Both the position numbers and the translations under genes were made by a program. The notes beneath the pieces were generated by a model. It was given only the letters and a program-made list of their open reading frames with translations, searched no databases and was not told where the DNA came from. Of a stretch of DNA of 64,000 bases, positions 44,335 to 52,967 are shown piece after piece; within the stretch, counting starts at the first letter, position 1, and each line of letters opens with the position of its first letter. The DNA lies in the NCBI GenBank assembly GCA_001898145.1, contig MKSR01000008.1, positions 186,001 to 250,000 of the forward strand, given 5' to 3'. The DNA is from Dyadobacter sp. 50-39. GTDB taxonomy: Bacteria > Bacteroidota > Bacteroidia > Cytophagales > Spirosomataceae.

Positions 44335-45768
44335 ATGAAAGATCAGAAGGAGCAAAATCAAGACAGAAGGTCATTTCTGAAAGCAACCGCCAAGGGTACG
44401 GCAGGCATCATCGCGGCGTCGATGTTTCCTACCATTGTCCCGTCGACGGTATTTGGCAAGAATGCGCCCAGCAATAAGATCAATATCGGCCAGATCGGCT
44501 TTGGCCGGATCGGTTCCACCCACGACTTGCCGGAAGTGATCAAAAATGAAGCCGCTCATGTGATTGCCGTCGCCGACCTCGACAAAAACCGCCTCGCAAA
44601 AGGCAAGGAATGGATCGAACGGAAATACGTGGAGCGTACCGGAAAAGAGAAATACCTCGAAGTAAAAACTTACGACGATTACCATGAGATACTGGGCCGG
44701 AAGGACATCGATGCGGTGATCATCAGTACGCCTGATCACTGGCACGCGCAGCCCGCAATGGAGGCGGCTGTTGCCGGTAAGCACATTTATATGCAAAAAC
44801 CGACTTCCCTGACGATCCGGGAAGGCCGTCAGATGGCTGATATGATCAAGAAAAAGGGGGTTATATTCCAATTGGGCAGCCAGCAGCGGTCGATGAACCC
44901 GTGGCCGCAATTCAAGCGTACGTGTGAGCTCGTGCGTAACGGGCGCATTGGAAAACTCAAAAAAGTATACGTGGGACTTCCGGGTGACCCTGCCGGCGGA
45001 AATACGGCACAAATGCCTGTTCCTTCCAACCTGAACTACGACATGTGGCTCGGGTCGACACCTGAAATTTACTACACCCTGGACCGCGTGCATTCTCAAA
45101 CTGACATTAACGACCGTCCGGGTTGGCTGCGTCTCGAGCAATTCGGTGCGGGAATGATCACGGGATGGGGTTCGCACCACATCGACATCGCGCACTGGGG
45201 CATGGATACCGAGCTCACCGGCCCGATCGAGATCGAAGGCAAGGCCACATTCCCGGCGAAAGGTTCGGGCCTTTGGGATGTGCATGGTAATTTCCTGGTG
45301 AATGCATTGTATGAAAACGGCGTGACGATGGAAATCGGCGGTACCAACCCCAATGGCGTCAAATTCGAAGGCACCGATGGCTGGATCTTCGTTTCGCGCG
45401 GAAATGTGGGCGTTACGGCCTCAGACCCCGTCGCTGCTCAGAATGCGAAGGAGAACAAGGCATTTTATGCCAGCGACCCCAAAATCCTGGGGTCGGTAAT
45501 TGGGGAAAATGAAATCCACTTGTACGAAAGCCCCGAACAGCACCAGAACTGGATCGAAAGCATCCAAAGCGGTAAGCAGACGATCAGCCACGCTGAAATC
45601 GCGCACCGCTCCTGCACCGCGTGCCTTCTCGCCCATACGGCCATGAAGCTGGGGCGCAAAGTGAAATGGGACCCGAAGAAGGAGCAGTTCCTGAATGATA
45701 AAGAGGCAACCGCCATGCTTTCAAGGCCGCAGCGCGGGAAGTATGGAACGAATAATGTAAAAGGTTGA
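44335..45768 (+). CDS. Gfo/Idh/MocA family oxidoreductase with Tat-type signal
   Basis: A 477-aa protein whose N terminus has a twin-arginine signal (DRRSFLKATAKGTAGIIAAS), so it is exported folded with its nucleotide bound. The Rossmann fold starts INIGQIGFGRIGSTHD (about residue 43), the catalytic Lys sits in KHIYMQKPTSLTIREG (QKP in place of the commoner EKP), and GWGSHHIDIAHWGMD supplies the conserved His and Asp. Exported members are widespread in Bacteroidota polysaccharide loci and some act as glycosidases through redox chemistry. It is the last gene of the uxuA operon. Confidence 0.92.
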   Translation: MKDQKEQNQDRRSFLKATAKGTAGIIAASMFPTIVPSTVFGKNAPSNKINIGQIGFGRIGSTHDLPEVIKNEAAHVIAVADLDKNRLAKGKEWIERKYVERTGKEKYLEVKTYDDYHEILGRKDIDAVIISTPDHWHAQPAMEAAVAGKHIYMQKPTSLTIREGRQMADMIKKKGVIFQLGSQQRSMNPWPQFKRTCELVRNGRIGKLKKVYVGLPGDPAGGNTAQMPVPSNLNYDMWLGSTPEIYYTLDRVHSQTDINDRPGWLRLEQFGAGMITGWGSHHIDIAHWGMDTELTGPIEIEGKATFPAKGSGLWDVHGNFLVNALYENGVTMEIGGTNPNGVKFEGTDGWIFVSRGNVGVTASDPVAAQNAKENKAFYASDPKILGSVIGENEIHLYESPEQHQNWIESIQSGKQTISHAEIAHRSCTACLLAHTAMKLGRKVKWDPKKEQFLNDKEATAMLSRPQRGKYGTNNVKG

Positions 45769-45773
45769 CAGAG

Positions 45774-45801
45774 ACGGGCGGCAGACAGTCGCCCGTTTTT
45801 G
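45774..45801 (+). terminator. Rho-independent terminator of uxuA operon
   Basis: A 7-bp GC-rich stem (45774-45780 with 45790-45796) is followed by a T tract (GTTTTTGTTTT). It lies 6 bases after the oxidoreductase stop. Confidence 0.85.
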
Positions 45802-45804
45802 TTT

Positions 45805-46665
45805 TCAATAATTCCCCTTATACTCCCTCGGCGTATGCCCGATGTACTTTTTGAAGTTCCTGTTAAAGTTCGATAACGAGTCGAAACCGCTGTCGTATGC
45901 GATCTGTGCGATGGTCCATTTGTCTTCAAGCAGAAGCTTGCAGGCGTGCCCGATACGGATTTCGTTGACAAAATCGATGAAGGTCTTGTTCGAACGGGCT
46001 TTGAAATAGCGGCAAAATGCAGCCTCGGTCATGCCGGCGAGCGACGCGACATCGCTGAGGCGGATTTCCTGGAAGAAATGTTGCAGCACATAATTATGCA
46101 CCTTTTGCATCCGCTCCGTTTCCGACACCTTGAAGTTGTTGACATAACCATAGCTCGAAATGAACTCGCCCGAGTTGTCGTGCGACAGTTTATCGAGCAG
46201 CGTGAGCAGTTGCAGGATGCCTTTGAAACCTTCTACGGAAGTCAGGGATATGAGTTCGTCGCGAATATGTTCGGAGAGCGCCCCCTTGTAGCAAATCCCG
46301 CGCTTGGAGTCGGCCAGCAACTGGCGAAGTCCCAGCATTTCGGGTTTATCGAGAAAATCTTTCCCTAAAAAATCTTCCTGAAAATAGAGTACGATACCGT
46401 GCGTCATCAGCGGTGAACCGGTCTCGAAATAGGCCGGATCGCTGCGCCACAAGTGCGGGACGTCGGGTCCGAGAAACACCGTATCGCCAGGACCGAACGT
46501 CTGGATGGAGTCACCTATCAACCGTTTGCCAGTTCCCTCCAGAACGGTAAATAATTGGTAATGCGGATGGAAATGCCAGTTGGGGTCGAAATGGGGCTCT
46601 TTCAGCTCGTGCACGGTGACCGTATGTACCTGGCTCTCGATATTTTTATGGATCGGCGCTTTCAT
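45805..46665 (-). CDS. AraC family transcriptional regulator with cupin domain
   Basis: A 286-aa regulator. Residues about 15-150 are an AraC-type cupin sensor (FDPNWHFHPHYQLFTVLEGTG, GDTVFLGPDVPHLWRSD). Residues about 185-283 are the double helix-turn-helix, with FFQEIRLSDVASLAGMTEAAF and WTIAQIAYDSGFDSLSNFNRNF, then the family ending IGHTPREY. It is convergent with the uxuA operon and probably answers to a sugar; its targets are not evident. The 259 bases upstream contain no gene. Confidence 0.92.
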   Translation of the reverse strand: MKAPIHKNIESQVHTVTVHELKEPHFDPNWHFHPHYQLFTVLEGTGKRLIGDSIQTFGPGDTVFLGPDVPHLWRSDPAYFETGSPLMTHGIVLYFQEDFLGKDFLDKPEMLGLRQLLADSKRGICYKGALSEHIRDELISLTSVEGFKGILQLLTLLDKLSHDNSGEFISSYGYVNNFKVSETERMQKVHNYVLQHFFQEIRLSDVASLAGMTEAAFCRYFKARSNKTFIDFVNEIRIGHACKLLLEDKWTIAQIAYDSGFDSLSNFNRNFKKYIGHTPREYKGNY

Positions 46666-46924
46666 ATTCTGTCAGGATTTTACCCAAAAGACTAGCAATA
46701 TTACATTATTACTATCAAAATATGATCATTATGAGATTTTATTCCCAAAAATAGATTGAGCCAACGGTGAAAGATTATCGATTTTCTGGCGTTATAAATT
46801 ATGCCGCCGGTGCTCGGAAGGCTGGCACATTTTTTTATAAATTTAAAGAGCCGCGCAACTTTTTTGCAACCTTTTTTGCGAGTACGATGTCAATCCAAGG
46901 TAGTTCTGAAATTTATTTACACAT

Positions 46925-47353
46925 ATGAAAGGCCTCATCATTCCGACAGCATCCGTGCTGTTTTTTTCGCTGCTTACGGGTTGTGGAAAAACGACCACAA
47001 TCAGCAGCAATCTGGAGTTGACCGGCAAATGGCAATTGGAAAGTATCATTCAGGAAGATGATACCATCAGCAAACCCGCCACCACGAAGGGCGTGATGGA
47101 CATAGGCCTCAACTTTAAAGAGAAAGGCGAGCTGGAAGGCACTACTTCCACCAATCTTCTGACGGGTTTTTATGAAACTGCCCAGCAGAACACGATCCAG
47201 ATCGGCGGCGGCGGCACGGAAAGAGCAGAAACGAGCTGGGGCAACCTGTTCGTGAATGCGTTGCCCAACGTCAATCTGTACGATCTGAAAGCCAACAAGC
47301 TGGTGCTTTACTACGAAAACAACAACCAGCTCATTTTCAGCAGGGTAAATTAA
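46925..47353 (+). CDS. Small lipoprotein, lipocalin/META-like
   Basis: A 142-aa protein with a lipobox (SLLTGC, Cys20) and a mature domain of about 115 residues that is mostly beta: LTGKWQLESIIQEDD, MDIGLNFKEKGELEGTTSTN, TIQIGGGGTERAE, ANKLVLYYENNNQLIFSRV. The opening GKWQLESI and the strand spacing are like META/lipocalin-type domains common in Bacteroidota lipoproteins. Function unknown. It stands alone before a hairpin terminator. Confidence 0.75.
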   Translation: MKGLIIPTASVLFFSLLTGCGKTTTISSNLELTGKWQLESIIQEDDTISKPATTKGVMDIGLNFKEKGELEGTTSTNLLTGFYETAQQNTIQIGGGGTERAETSWGNLFVNALPNVNLYDLKANKLVLYYENNNQLIFSRVN

Positions 47354-47376
47354 ATCAAACAATTTTTAGCTTCATC

Positions 47377-47408
47377 AATGGCGGTTCTCCGAGGAGGGTC
47401 GCCATTTT
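47377..47408 (+). terminator. Hairpin terminator
   Basis: AATGGCG (47377-47383) pairs with CGCCATT (47400-47406), with additional inner pairing, followed by TTT; it lies 24 bases after the small lipoprotein gene. Confidence 0.75.
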
Positions 47409-47599
47409 TGTATCGCGACTATGAGTCGATTTTACCCCGATATTCCTGCATTCATCTGCCACTTTATCAATATCAGCTAAGTACTCGTCAAAACGTGTAT
47501 ATAGAACAGTACTTTTTTACTTTAAGATTGTATACTGAAAAGACACGGGCATTTGCATCCCGCCATATCCATTCGCCAGCGAGATAAATTCAATTTTTG

Positions 47600-48427
47600 A
47601 TGAAGTACAGCATGAACCTCCTTTTGTGGGGAACCCAGATTGACGAAAGCCTATTTCCAACCCTCGAACTCATTAAAGAGATCGGCTTTGATGGCGTCGA
47701 GGTGCCGATTTTCAACACTAATCCCGAGCATTGGTTCAGGTTCCGGCAGAAGCTCGACAGCCTGGGCCTGGCTTGCGAGACGGACACCATCTGTGGGCCG
47801 TCGGAGCATTTGATCAGCGCCGATCCGGCCATGCGCCGCCACACGATAGACCACCTGAAACGCGCGCTGGATTGTTCGCTGGTACTCGGTGCAAGCCGTC
47901 TGATGGGACCATACCATTCCGCATTGGGCGTTTTTACAGGGAAGCCGGCCACAGAAGAAGAGTGGCAGTGGGGCATCGATGGGATCCGCGAAGTGGCCGA
48001 TTATGCCGAATCGCTGGATATAACCCTGGGTTTGGAATACCTGAACCGCTTTGAATTGTATTTAACGAGCTGCGGCGACGAGATCATCCGTTTTGTGGAT
48101 GACGTGAACCACCCGAATGTCAAGATCATGTTCGACACTTTCCACGCGAATATCGAGGAGAAAAATATCGGCGATACCATCCGCAAGGCCGGCGACCGCA
48201 TTTCATTTATCCAGCTTTCCGAAAACGACCGCTCGACGCCCGGCAAAGGGAACGTCGACTGGGAAGGTGTTTTCCAATCGATCCGAGACATCAAATACGA
48301 CGGCTGGATCAGCATCGAGGCATTCAGTCCGAAACTTCCGGTGGCCAACATCTGGCGTAAGATGTTCGATTCGGAAGAGCAGCTGATGCGCGACGGGCTG
48401 TCTTTCATCCAATCAAACCTGGGCTGA
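47600..48427 (+). CDS. Sugar epimerase/isomerase, ketose 3-epimerase-like TIM barrel
   Basis: A 275-aa xylose-isomerase-type TIM barrel, from the ATG at 47600 (an in-frame TTG directly before it is not needed). The metal-binding blocks match D-tagatose/D-psicose 3-epimerases: GLEYLNRFELYLTSC (first Glu), MFDTFHANIEEKNI (Asp, His), and SIEAFSP near the C terminus (last Glu). The N terminus MKYSMNLLLWGTQIDESLFP is also typical. It would interconvert ketoses at C3. It is monocistronic, between two hairpin terminators, with no kinase next to it, so its pathway is not evident. Confidence 0.88.
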   Translation: MKYSMNLLLWGTQIDESLFPTLELIKEIGFDGVEVPIFNTNPEHWFRFRQKLDSLGLACETDTICGPSEHLISADPAMRRHTIDHLKRALDCSLVLGASRLMGPYHSALGVFTGKPATEEEWQWGIDGIREVADYAESLDITLGLEYLNRFELYLTSCGDEIIRFVDDVNHPNVKIMFDTFHANIEEKNIGDTIRKAGDRISFIQLSENDRSTPGKGNVDWEGVFQSIRDIKYDGWISIEAFSPKLPVANIWRKMFDSEEQLMRDGLSFIQSNLG

Positions 48428-48445
48428 TCGCACATAGCTTCCGTT

Positions 48446-48495
48446 TTTATTGCCAACCTGATGCAGCGTTCAGCAATGCCGGGTTGGCAATAAAA
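48446..48495 (+). terminator. Hairpin terminator after epimerase gene
   Basis: TTTATTGCCAACC (48446-48458) pairs with GGTTGGCAATAAA (48482-48494), giving a long stem with a 23-nt loop. The T tract after it is short. Confidence 0.65.
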
Positions 48496-48562
48496 GTTTT
48501 AGCAGAAAAAATTGAACAATTAAAACGAATTAAAAAAGGAGTGCAGATTATCGTTTTCATTA

Positions 48563-48593
48563 TTTGGGATTGGTCTAAATAAGACTACTTTTG
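48563..48593 (+). promoter_or_regulatory. Bacteroidota-type promoter for the TonB receptor
   Basis: TTTG at 48563-48566 (-33) and TACTTTTG at 48586-48593 (-7, consensus TAnnTTTG) are 19 bases apart, the usual spacing. The ATG of the receptor lies 40 bases further. Confidence 0.7.
48573..48585. promoter_or_regulatory. Candidate iron-responsive operator
   Basis: GTCTAAATAAGAC is an interrupted palindrome (GTCT/AGAC) placed exactly between the -33 and -7 elements, where a bound repressor would block polymerase. The gene encodes a siderophore-type receptor, so a Fur- or DtxR-like iron repressor is the natural candidate. This is inference. Confidence 0.5.
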
Positions 48594-48633
48594 CCATCGA
48601 TTTTTGGCACAGCTCGTATTTAACCCCCATATC

Positions 48634-51108
48634 ATGAGGATATTTTGTTTACTCATCCTTTCTCTTTGCTGCTTCACAGCATCTGCGCAAACCGGCCAGA
48701 TTAAGGGCAACATCAAAAACGCCGCGGGCCAGCCGGCCGAGAACATCAACCTGATCCTCAAAGGGACCGGCAAGGGAACGCTAACTGATGCCGACGGCGA
48801 TTTTGAATTCAATTCATTGGCTCCCGGCCATTACCAGCTCGTAGGCACGGGCCTGGGTATCAAGCGCATTAACCGCAATGTGCACGTAAAAGCCGGTGAG
48901 GCAGCAACCCTCGAAATCGTTTCCGAAGAGAGCACGCAGGAACTTCAAACCGTAGAAATTACCGGCCGCCGCGAAACGACCTACAAAAACGACCTTTCGT
49001 TTATTGCCAGCAAGACAGCAACACCCATCAAAGAAGTGCCGCAGGCAATCGCTTACATTACCAAGGAGGTTATGCGCGACCAGGGCACATTTCTCATGGG
49101 GGATGCCGTGAAGAACATGAGCGGGGTGAACCAGTTTACATTTTACGACGATCTCACGATCCGGGGCTTCCGCATGAATGGCGGCAGTACCACCCAGCTG
49201 GTGAACGGCCTTCGTACTTTCTCGGGATTCTGGAAGCAGCCGCCGGTCAATTACCTGGAACGCGTAGAAGTGATCAAAGGCGCAGCATCCGCATTGTACG
49301 GCAATACTTCGCCAGGCGGCACGATCAATCGTGTGACTAAAAAACCGCTCGCCACGCCGCAAAAATCGCTGAGCTTTACCACCGGCAGTTTCAATACCCT
49401 GCGTACCCTGGCGGATTTCACCGGCCCGATGAACGAAAGCAAAACGCTGCTTTACCGCCTAAACCTGGGCTATGTAAATGCGCAGGGCTTCCGGAATATG
49501 CAGTTTGATAAAAATATCATCATTGCGCCGTCGGTATCATTCCTCCCGACCGACAAGACGCGCATTAATTTCGACCTCGTTTTCAACAGGTCCAACAGCC
49601 GCCTCGACCGCGGCCAGTCGGTAAAAGGAAACGACCTCTATTCAAGCTCGATCCGCACTTCACTCAATGCAGTGAATGATTATCTCAATGAAGAAACTTA
49701 CCTGATCACGACTTCATTGAACCACCAGTTTACCCAAAATACCTCCTTCAACGTTGCCTACCTGCGTACCGGTTATTCCGAGGACCTCCTCGAACACCGC
49801 AGCAGCAACACCAATGCAGTAGATTCGGCCGGAAAGGCGATCGAGAATCTGGTAGCACGTCAGGTGTTCGTGCGGAAAACGAAGTCGTTTATGGACAATG
49901 TGTCACTGTTCTTCAACCACAACTTCAATACCGGCATTGCGGAGCATAAGCTGGTTGCGGGTTATGATTTCATCCAGTCGTCTACACCGAAGGGTTCGGG
50001 ACAGCAGACGGCCAATGGTTACCTGCTGAAAGCCGGCGGTGCAGCGGCTTACAATCCCAAAACGCCCGAGAAGTTTGTCTTTTACAACTATACCGAGAAC
50101 GGCGTCACTTACAGCATCCCGAAGCCGAATATTTCACATTACGACCTGACGTTGCAGAATAACAACATGGAAGATCCTTCCAAATACATTTACAACGTAA
50201 CCGCGAATTCGGCAACTACACCGGTACTTTATAAACTCCACGGCCTGTATTTGCAGGAGCAATTGAAAATCAGAAAGTTGCAAATCCTGCTTGGTTTGCG
50301 CTATGATACCTACATCGACAAGAAAGGCTACACCACCAACAATGAGCAGAATGTAACGCAGCACGCATTGCTGCCGCGCATCGGGGCCGTGTATTCGCTT
50401 ACCAACCACATCAATGTGTACGGAACTTACACCAAAGGCTACAACCCGCAGGATCCAGTGGTGCAGAGCAACCCATTGTCCGGCGGACCTTTCGACCCGA
50501 TCCGCAGCAGTCTCTCGGAAGCAGGTTTGAAAACCGAATGGCTTGATGGCAGACTGACCGCGAACGTTTCGGTGTACAACATCACCCAGACCAACACCTT
50601 GTATTCCGCAAACGCCGCCGACAGGCCGGACTTGATGGTCCAGGTTGGCAAAGAAACTGCGAAAGGGGTTGAGTTTGACGTGACAGGGAACATTCTTCCC
50701 AACTGGAACGTGATCATGACTTACAGCTATAATGATGCGAAGATCACCGATGCCGGATCGCGTGCGGCCGATCAGGTGCTGGTCAATTTACAGAAACCCA
50801 ATGCCCCGAAAAATCAGGGGAGTATTTGGACGAAATATACATTTGTCGACAACTTCCTGAGCGGCTTCGGCGTGGGCTTCGGCGGTAACTTCGTCACGGA
50901 ACGTAACCTGTCGCTGAACAACAACCAGACGCTACCGGGCTACACCTTGCTGAACGGGGCTGTTTATTATAAAATCGACAAATTCCAGTTCCAGGTGAAC
51001 CTCAACAACCTCGCCAACAAAACCTATTGGGTAGGCGGCTACGACTACCTCCGCCTGTTCCCCGGAGCACCGCGCAACTTCATGGCGACTATTTCTTACA
51101 CTTTTTAA
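48634..51108 (+). CDS. TonB-dependent siderophore receptor
   Basis: An 824-aa outer-membrane receptor. Signal peptide about 1-19 (ending TASAQ), then a carboxypeptidase-D regulatory-like domain (about 22-105: IKGNIKNAAGQPAENINLIL), then the plug (about 118-250: SFIASKTATPIKEVPQAIAY, VEVIKGAASALYGNTSPGG) and a 22-strand barrel ending in ATISYTF. The plug sequence is the FhuA/FecA siderophore type rather than SusC. It imports ferric siderophores using TonB energy. The ATG at 48634 gives a proper signal peptide; an in-frame codon at 48604 does not. The following gene is a PepSY protein 4 bases away, a common partner in iron uptake. Confidence 0.94.
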   Translation: MRIFCLLILSLCCFTASAQTGQIKGNIKNAAGQPAENINLILKGTGKGTLTDADGDFEFNSLAPGHYQLVGTGLGIKRINRNVHVKAGEAATLEIVSEESTQELQTVEITGRRETTYKNDLSFIASKTATPIKEVPQAIAYITKEVMRDQGTFLMGDAVKNMSGVNQFTFYDDLTIRGFRMNGGSTTQLVNGLRTFSGFWKQPPVNYLERVEVIKGAASALYGNTSPGGTINRVTKKPLATPQKSLSFTTGSFNTLRTLADFTGPMNESKTLLYRLNLGYVNAQGFRNMQFDKNIIIAPSVSFLPTDKTRINFDLVFNRSNSRLDRGQSVKGNDLYSSSIRTSLNAVNDYLNEETYLITTSLNHQFTQNTSFNVAYLRTGYSEDLLEHRSSNTNAVDSAGKAIENLVARQVFVRKTKSFMDNVSLFFNHNFNTGIAEHKLVAGYDFIQSSTPKGSGQQTANGYLLKAGGAAAYNPKTPEKFVFYNYTENGVTYSIPKPNISHYDLTLQNNNMEDPSKYIYNVTANSATTPVLYKLHGLYLQEQLKIRKLQILLGLRYDTYIDKKGYTTNNEQNVTQHALLPRIGAVYSLTNHINVYGTYTKGYNPQDPVVQSNPLSGGPFDPIRSSLSEAGLKTEWLDGRLTANVSVYNITQTNTLYSANAADRPDLMVQVGKETAKGVEFDVTGNILPNWNVIMTYSYNDAKITDAGSRAADQVLVNLQKPNAPKNQGSIWTKYTFVDNFLSGFGVGFGGNFVTERNLSLNNNQTLPGYTLLNGAVYYKIDKFQFQVNLNNLANKTYWVGGYDYLRLFPGAPRNFMATISYTF

Positions 51109-51112
51109 ATGC

Positions 51113-52300
51113 GTGCCATTTCATAAATCTGTGAAAAAGACATTCAAGAAAATCGCATCGCAACTGCATTTATGGCTGGGGGTTTCCTCCGGCCTTGTGG
51201 TTTTTATAGTGGCGCTCACCGGAAGCATCCTGGTTTTCGAAGACGAGCTTGAACCCGTGATTTATCCGGAATTTCACGTCGTGGAAGTTCCGCAAGATCA
51301 GCCGCTGCTTCCGCTCGATAATCTTCGCGACGCCGTCGCGCGTGCCTATCCCCAGCAACGCATTGCCCGCATTGTGATCGAGCCCCGCCCCGATCGTACA
51401 GTGCTATTCGGTTTGGTAAAAGGAAAGAAGGAAAAGGATGTCTTGTCAGTGGCTGTAAATCCGTACACCGCTGAAATCGCCGATACACGCCGGGAAAACG
51501 AATCGTTCTTTCACATTGTGCTCCAACTGCACCGCTACCTGTGCCTGGAAGACACCGGCAAAGCCGTTACCGGCGTTGCTACCGTCATGTTTATTGTGAT
51601 CATGCTCACCGGCCTCGTTCTCTGGTGGCCAAAACGCAAGCAAACCAGGCAGCGCCTGACGGTCAAATGGAATGCCAAATTCAAACGCCTTAATTGGGAT
51701 TTGCACGCCGTTTTCGGTTTCTACGTCCTCCCATTCACCTTCCTGATCGCCCTAACGGGCCTCGTTTGGAGCTACAAATGGGTGAATAGCATGATTTTCC
51801 TGACCTTCGACGGCAAGCCGCAGCAAAAACGCGAGGCGCCCGCGAACCCATCCCTTATAGGCACATCAAAACCCGGTGTGTTAACCCAAATCAATACCGA
51901 AACCAACCGCCTGCTCAGCCATCCCGGCCGCATTCAATTCACACTCCCTGAATCCGACAGTCTTTCCATCACCATATCCAAATCCAACGACGAAGCCTCC
52001 ATCGCCAACGTTGTCGATTTCCTTTACTTCGACCAGCACGATGGCCATTTGATCAGCAAGCGGCTCTACGTTGATGAAACTTCCGGCATGAAAGTCCGGA
52101 GACTTGTTTTTCCCATACACACCGGAAGCATCTGGGGCTGGCCCACGAAGATCCTGGCATTGATTGTGGCACTTATCACCGCCACGCTGCCTGTTACGGG
52201 GGTGATTATTTGGGTGGGAAGGAAGTTTAAGAAGGAGAAGAAGGTTAGAAAAAACGCTGCGCCAAGTCCGACCGCACGGGCCGGAGCGACCGTTAGTTAA
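51113..52300 (+). CDS. PepSY-associated membrane protein (siderophore utilisation)
   Basis: A 395-aa inner-membrane protein of the PepSY_TM family. The first membrane helix follows KKIASQLHLWLGVSSG (about residues 14-42), with further helices near 158-178, 205-222 and 343-365; PepSY periplasmic parts lie between, including EFHVVEVPQDQPLLPLDNLR. The His in HLWLG and in FHIVLQLHRYL are conserved. Such proteins accompany siderophore receptors and are thought to reduce or release iron from siderophores in the periplasm. The start is a GTG at 51113; a GTG at 51131 is an equally good start and gives the more usual N terminus VKKTFKKI. Confidence 0.88.
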   Translation: MPFHKSVKKTFKKIASQLHLWLGVSSGLVVFIVALTGSILVFEDELEPVIYPEFHVVEVPQDQPLLPLDNLRDAVARAYPQQRIARIVIEPRPDRTVLFGLVKGKKEKDVLSVAVNPYTAEIADTRRENESFFHIVLQLHRYLCLEDTGKAVTGVATVMFIVIMLTGLVLWWPKRKQTRQRLTVKWNAKFKRLNWDLHAVFGFYVLPFTFLIALTGLVWSYKWVNSMIFLTFDGKPQQKREAPANPSLIGTSKPGVLTQINTETNRLLSHPGRIQFTLPESDSLSITISKSNDEASIANVVDFLYFDQHDGHLISKRLYVDETSGMKVRRLVFPIHTGSIWGWPTKILALIVALITATLPVTGVIIWVGRKFKKEKKVRKNAAPSPTARAGATVS

Positions 52301-52344
52301 CCAGGTGCCCGGCGAATAAGTTAAAGCGGTTACTTGGTAAAGAG

Positions 52345-52390
52345 ATCCCTGATAAGATTAAGGCTGTCTTAATTTTATCAGGGATTTTTG
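52345..52390 (+). terminator. Rho-independent terminator
   Basis: An 18-bp stem (52345-52362 with 52368-52385, one G-U pair) is followed by TTTTTG. It ends the TonB receptor-PepSY operon. Confidence 0.92.
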
Positions 52391-52410
52391 TTGACACTTC
52401 ATCACACATT

Positions 52411-52518
52411 ATGGTTATATTTAGTTAATCTACTCTTCGTGAATTTTTTCATAAGTATCCTGACGCGAAAGATGCGCTCATCAGCTGGTACAAAATAACA
52501 CAGAAGGCTAGCTTCTCC
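52411..52518 (+). pseudogene. Decayed HigB-type toxin remnant
   Basis: Frame 52411 reads MVIFS, a TAA stop at 52426-52428, then STLREFFHKYPDAKDALISW and YKITQKASFS. The block STLREFF..YPDAKDALISWY is the N terminus of HigB mRNA interferases. After about 36 codons it runs directly into the start of the HigA-like gene in another frame, and the catalytic C-terminal two-thirds of HigB (the VFNIxGNxYRL region) is absent. So the toxin has an in-frame stop and a large 3' deletion. The family match is from recognition, not a search. Confidence 0.7.
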
Positions 52519-52519
52519 T

Positions 52520-52903
52520 ATGGAAAACTTAAAACCGGCTTACAAAGTAACCAACGACGAAGAGCACGCTGCTATGATCGAAAAAGTGGGAGCTTTGATG
52601 GAAAAAGACGAGGCTGACACCACCGCTGAAGAAAATGCCCGCATACGTGCTATGGCAGAGGCCATTATGGCTTATGAGCAAAGTATCTATGATATTCCCG
52701 AGCCGTCGACACTCGAAGGTATTCTCGAACTTCGCAGGTACGACATGATGTGTGAAGGTAAAGACCTTGCCGAAACACTTGGAATTTCGAACGAAATGCT
52801 CCAAACAATCATTGATGGAGATTATTGGCCGGACGTTTCGCTTCTGAAAGTAATTAGAGAGAAACTTGACATTCCCGAGGACATCGTGCTTAATCACGCG
52901 TGA
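52520..52903 (+). CDS. HigA-like antitoxin / helix-turn-helix protein (orphan)
   Basis: A 127-aa protein. The first half (about 1-65) is the acidic helical region of HigA antitoxins (NDEEHAAMIEKVGALMEKDE, then ENARIRAMAEAIMAYEQSIY and PEPSTLEGILELRR). The second half (about 75-125) is a divergent XRE-type helix-turn-helix (LAETLGISNEMLQTIIDGDY). In HigBA loci the toxin gene comes first; here only a broken remnant precedes it, so the antitoxin is left without its partner. It may still regulate or may neutralise a HigB elsewhere. The ATG at 52520 lies at the deletion joint. Confidence 0.78.
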   Translation: MENLKPAYKVTNDEEHAAMIEKVGALMEKDEADTTAEENARIRAMAEAIMAYEQSIYDIPEPSTLEGILELRRYDMMCEGKDLAETLGISNEMLQTIIDGDYWPDVSLLKVIREKLDIPEDIVLNHA

Positions 52904-52955
52904 CACAATTAAGATTGTAATACTTCAAGATTGGTGGATTTTTCCCACAAATCAT

Positions 52956-52963
52956 TAACTTTG
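52956..52963 (+). promoter_or_regulatory. Candidate -7 element before a small gene
   Basis: TAACTTTG matches TAnnTTTG, with a TTG at 52931-52933, 22 bases upstream. It ends only 4 bases before the ATG at 52968, so a transcript from it would be leaderless or start inside the gene. Confidence 0.4.
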
Positions 52964-52967
52964 TTTC

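Noticed and set aside
51109-51126. ATG directly after the TonB receptor stop
   Set aside because: It is in another frame and runs into a stop after five codons; the PepSY frame starts from GTG.
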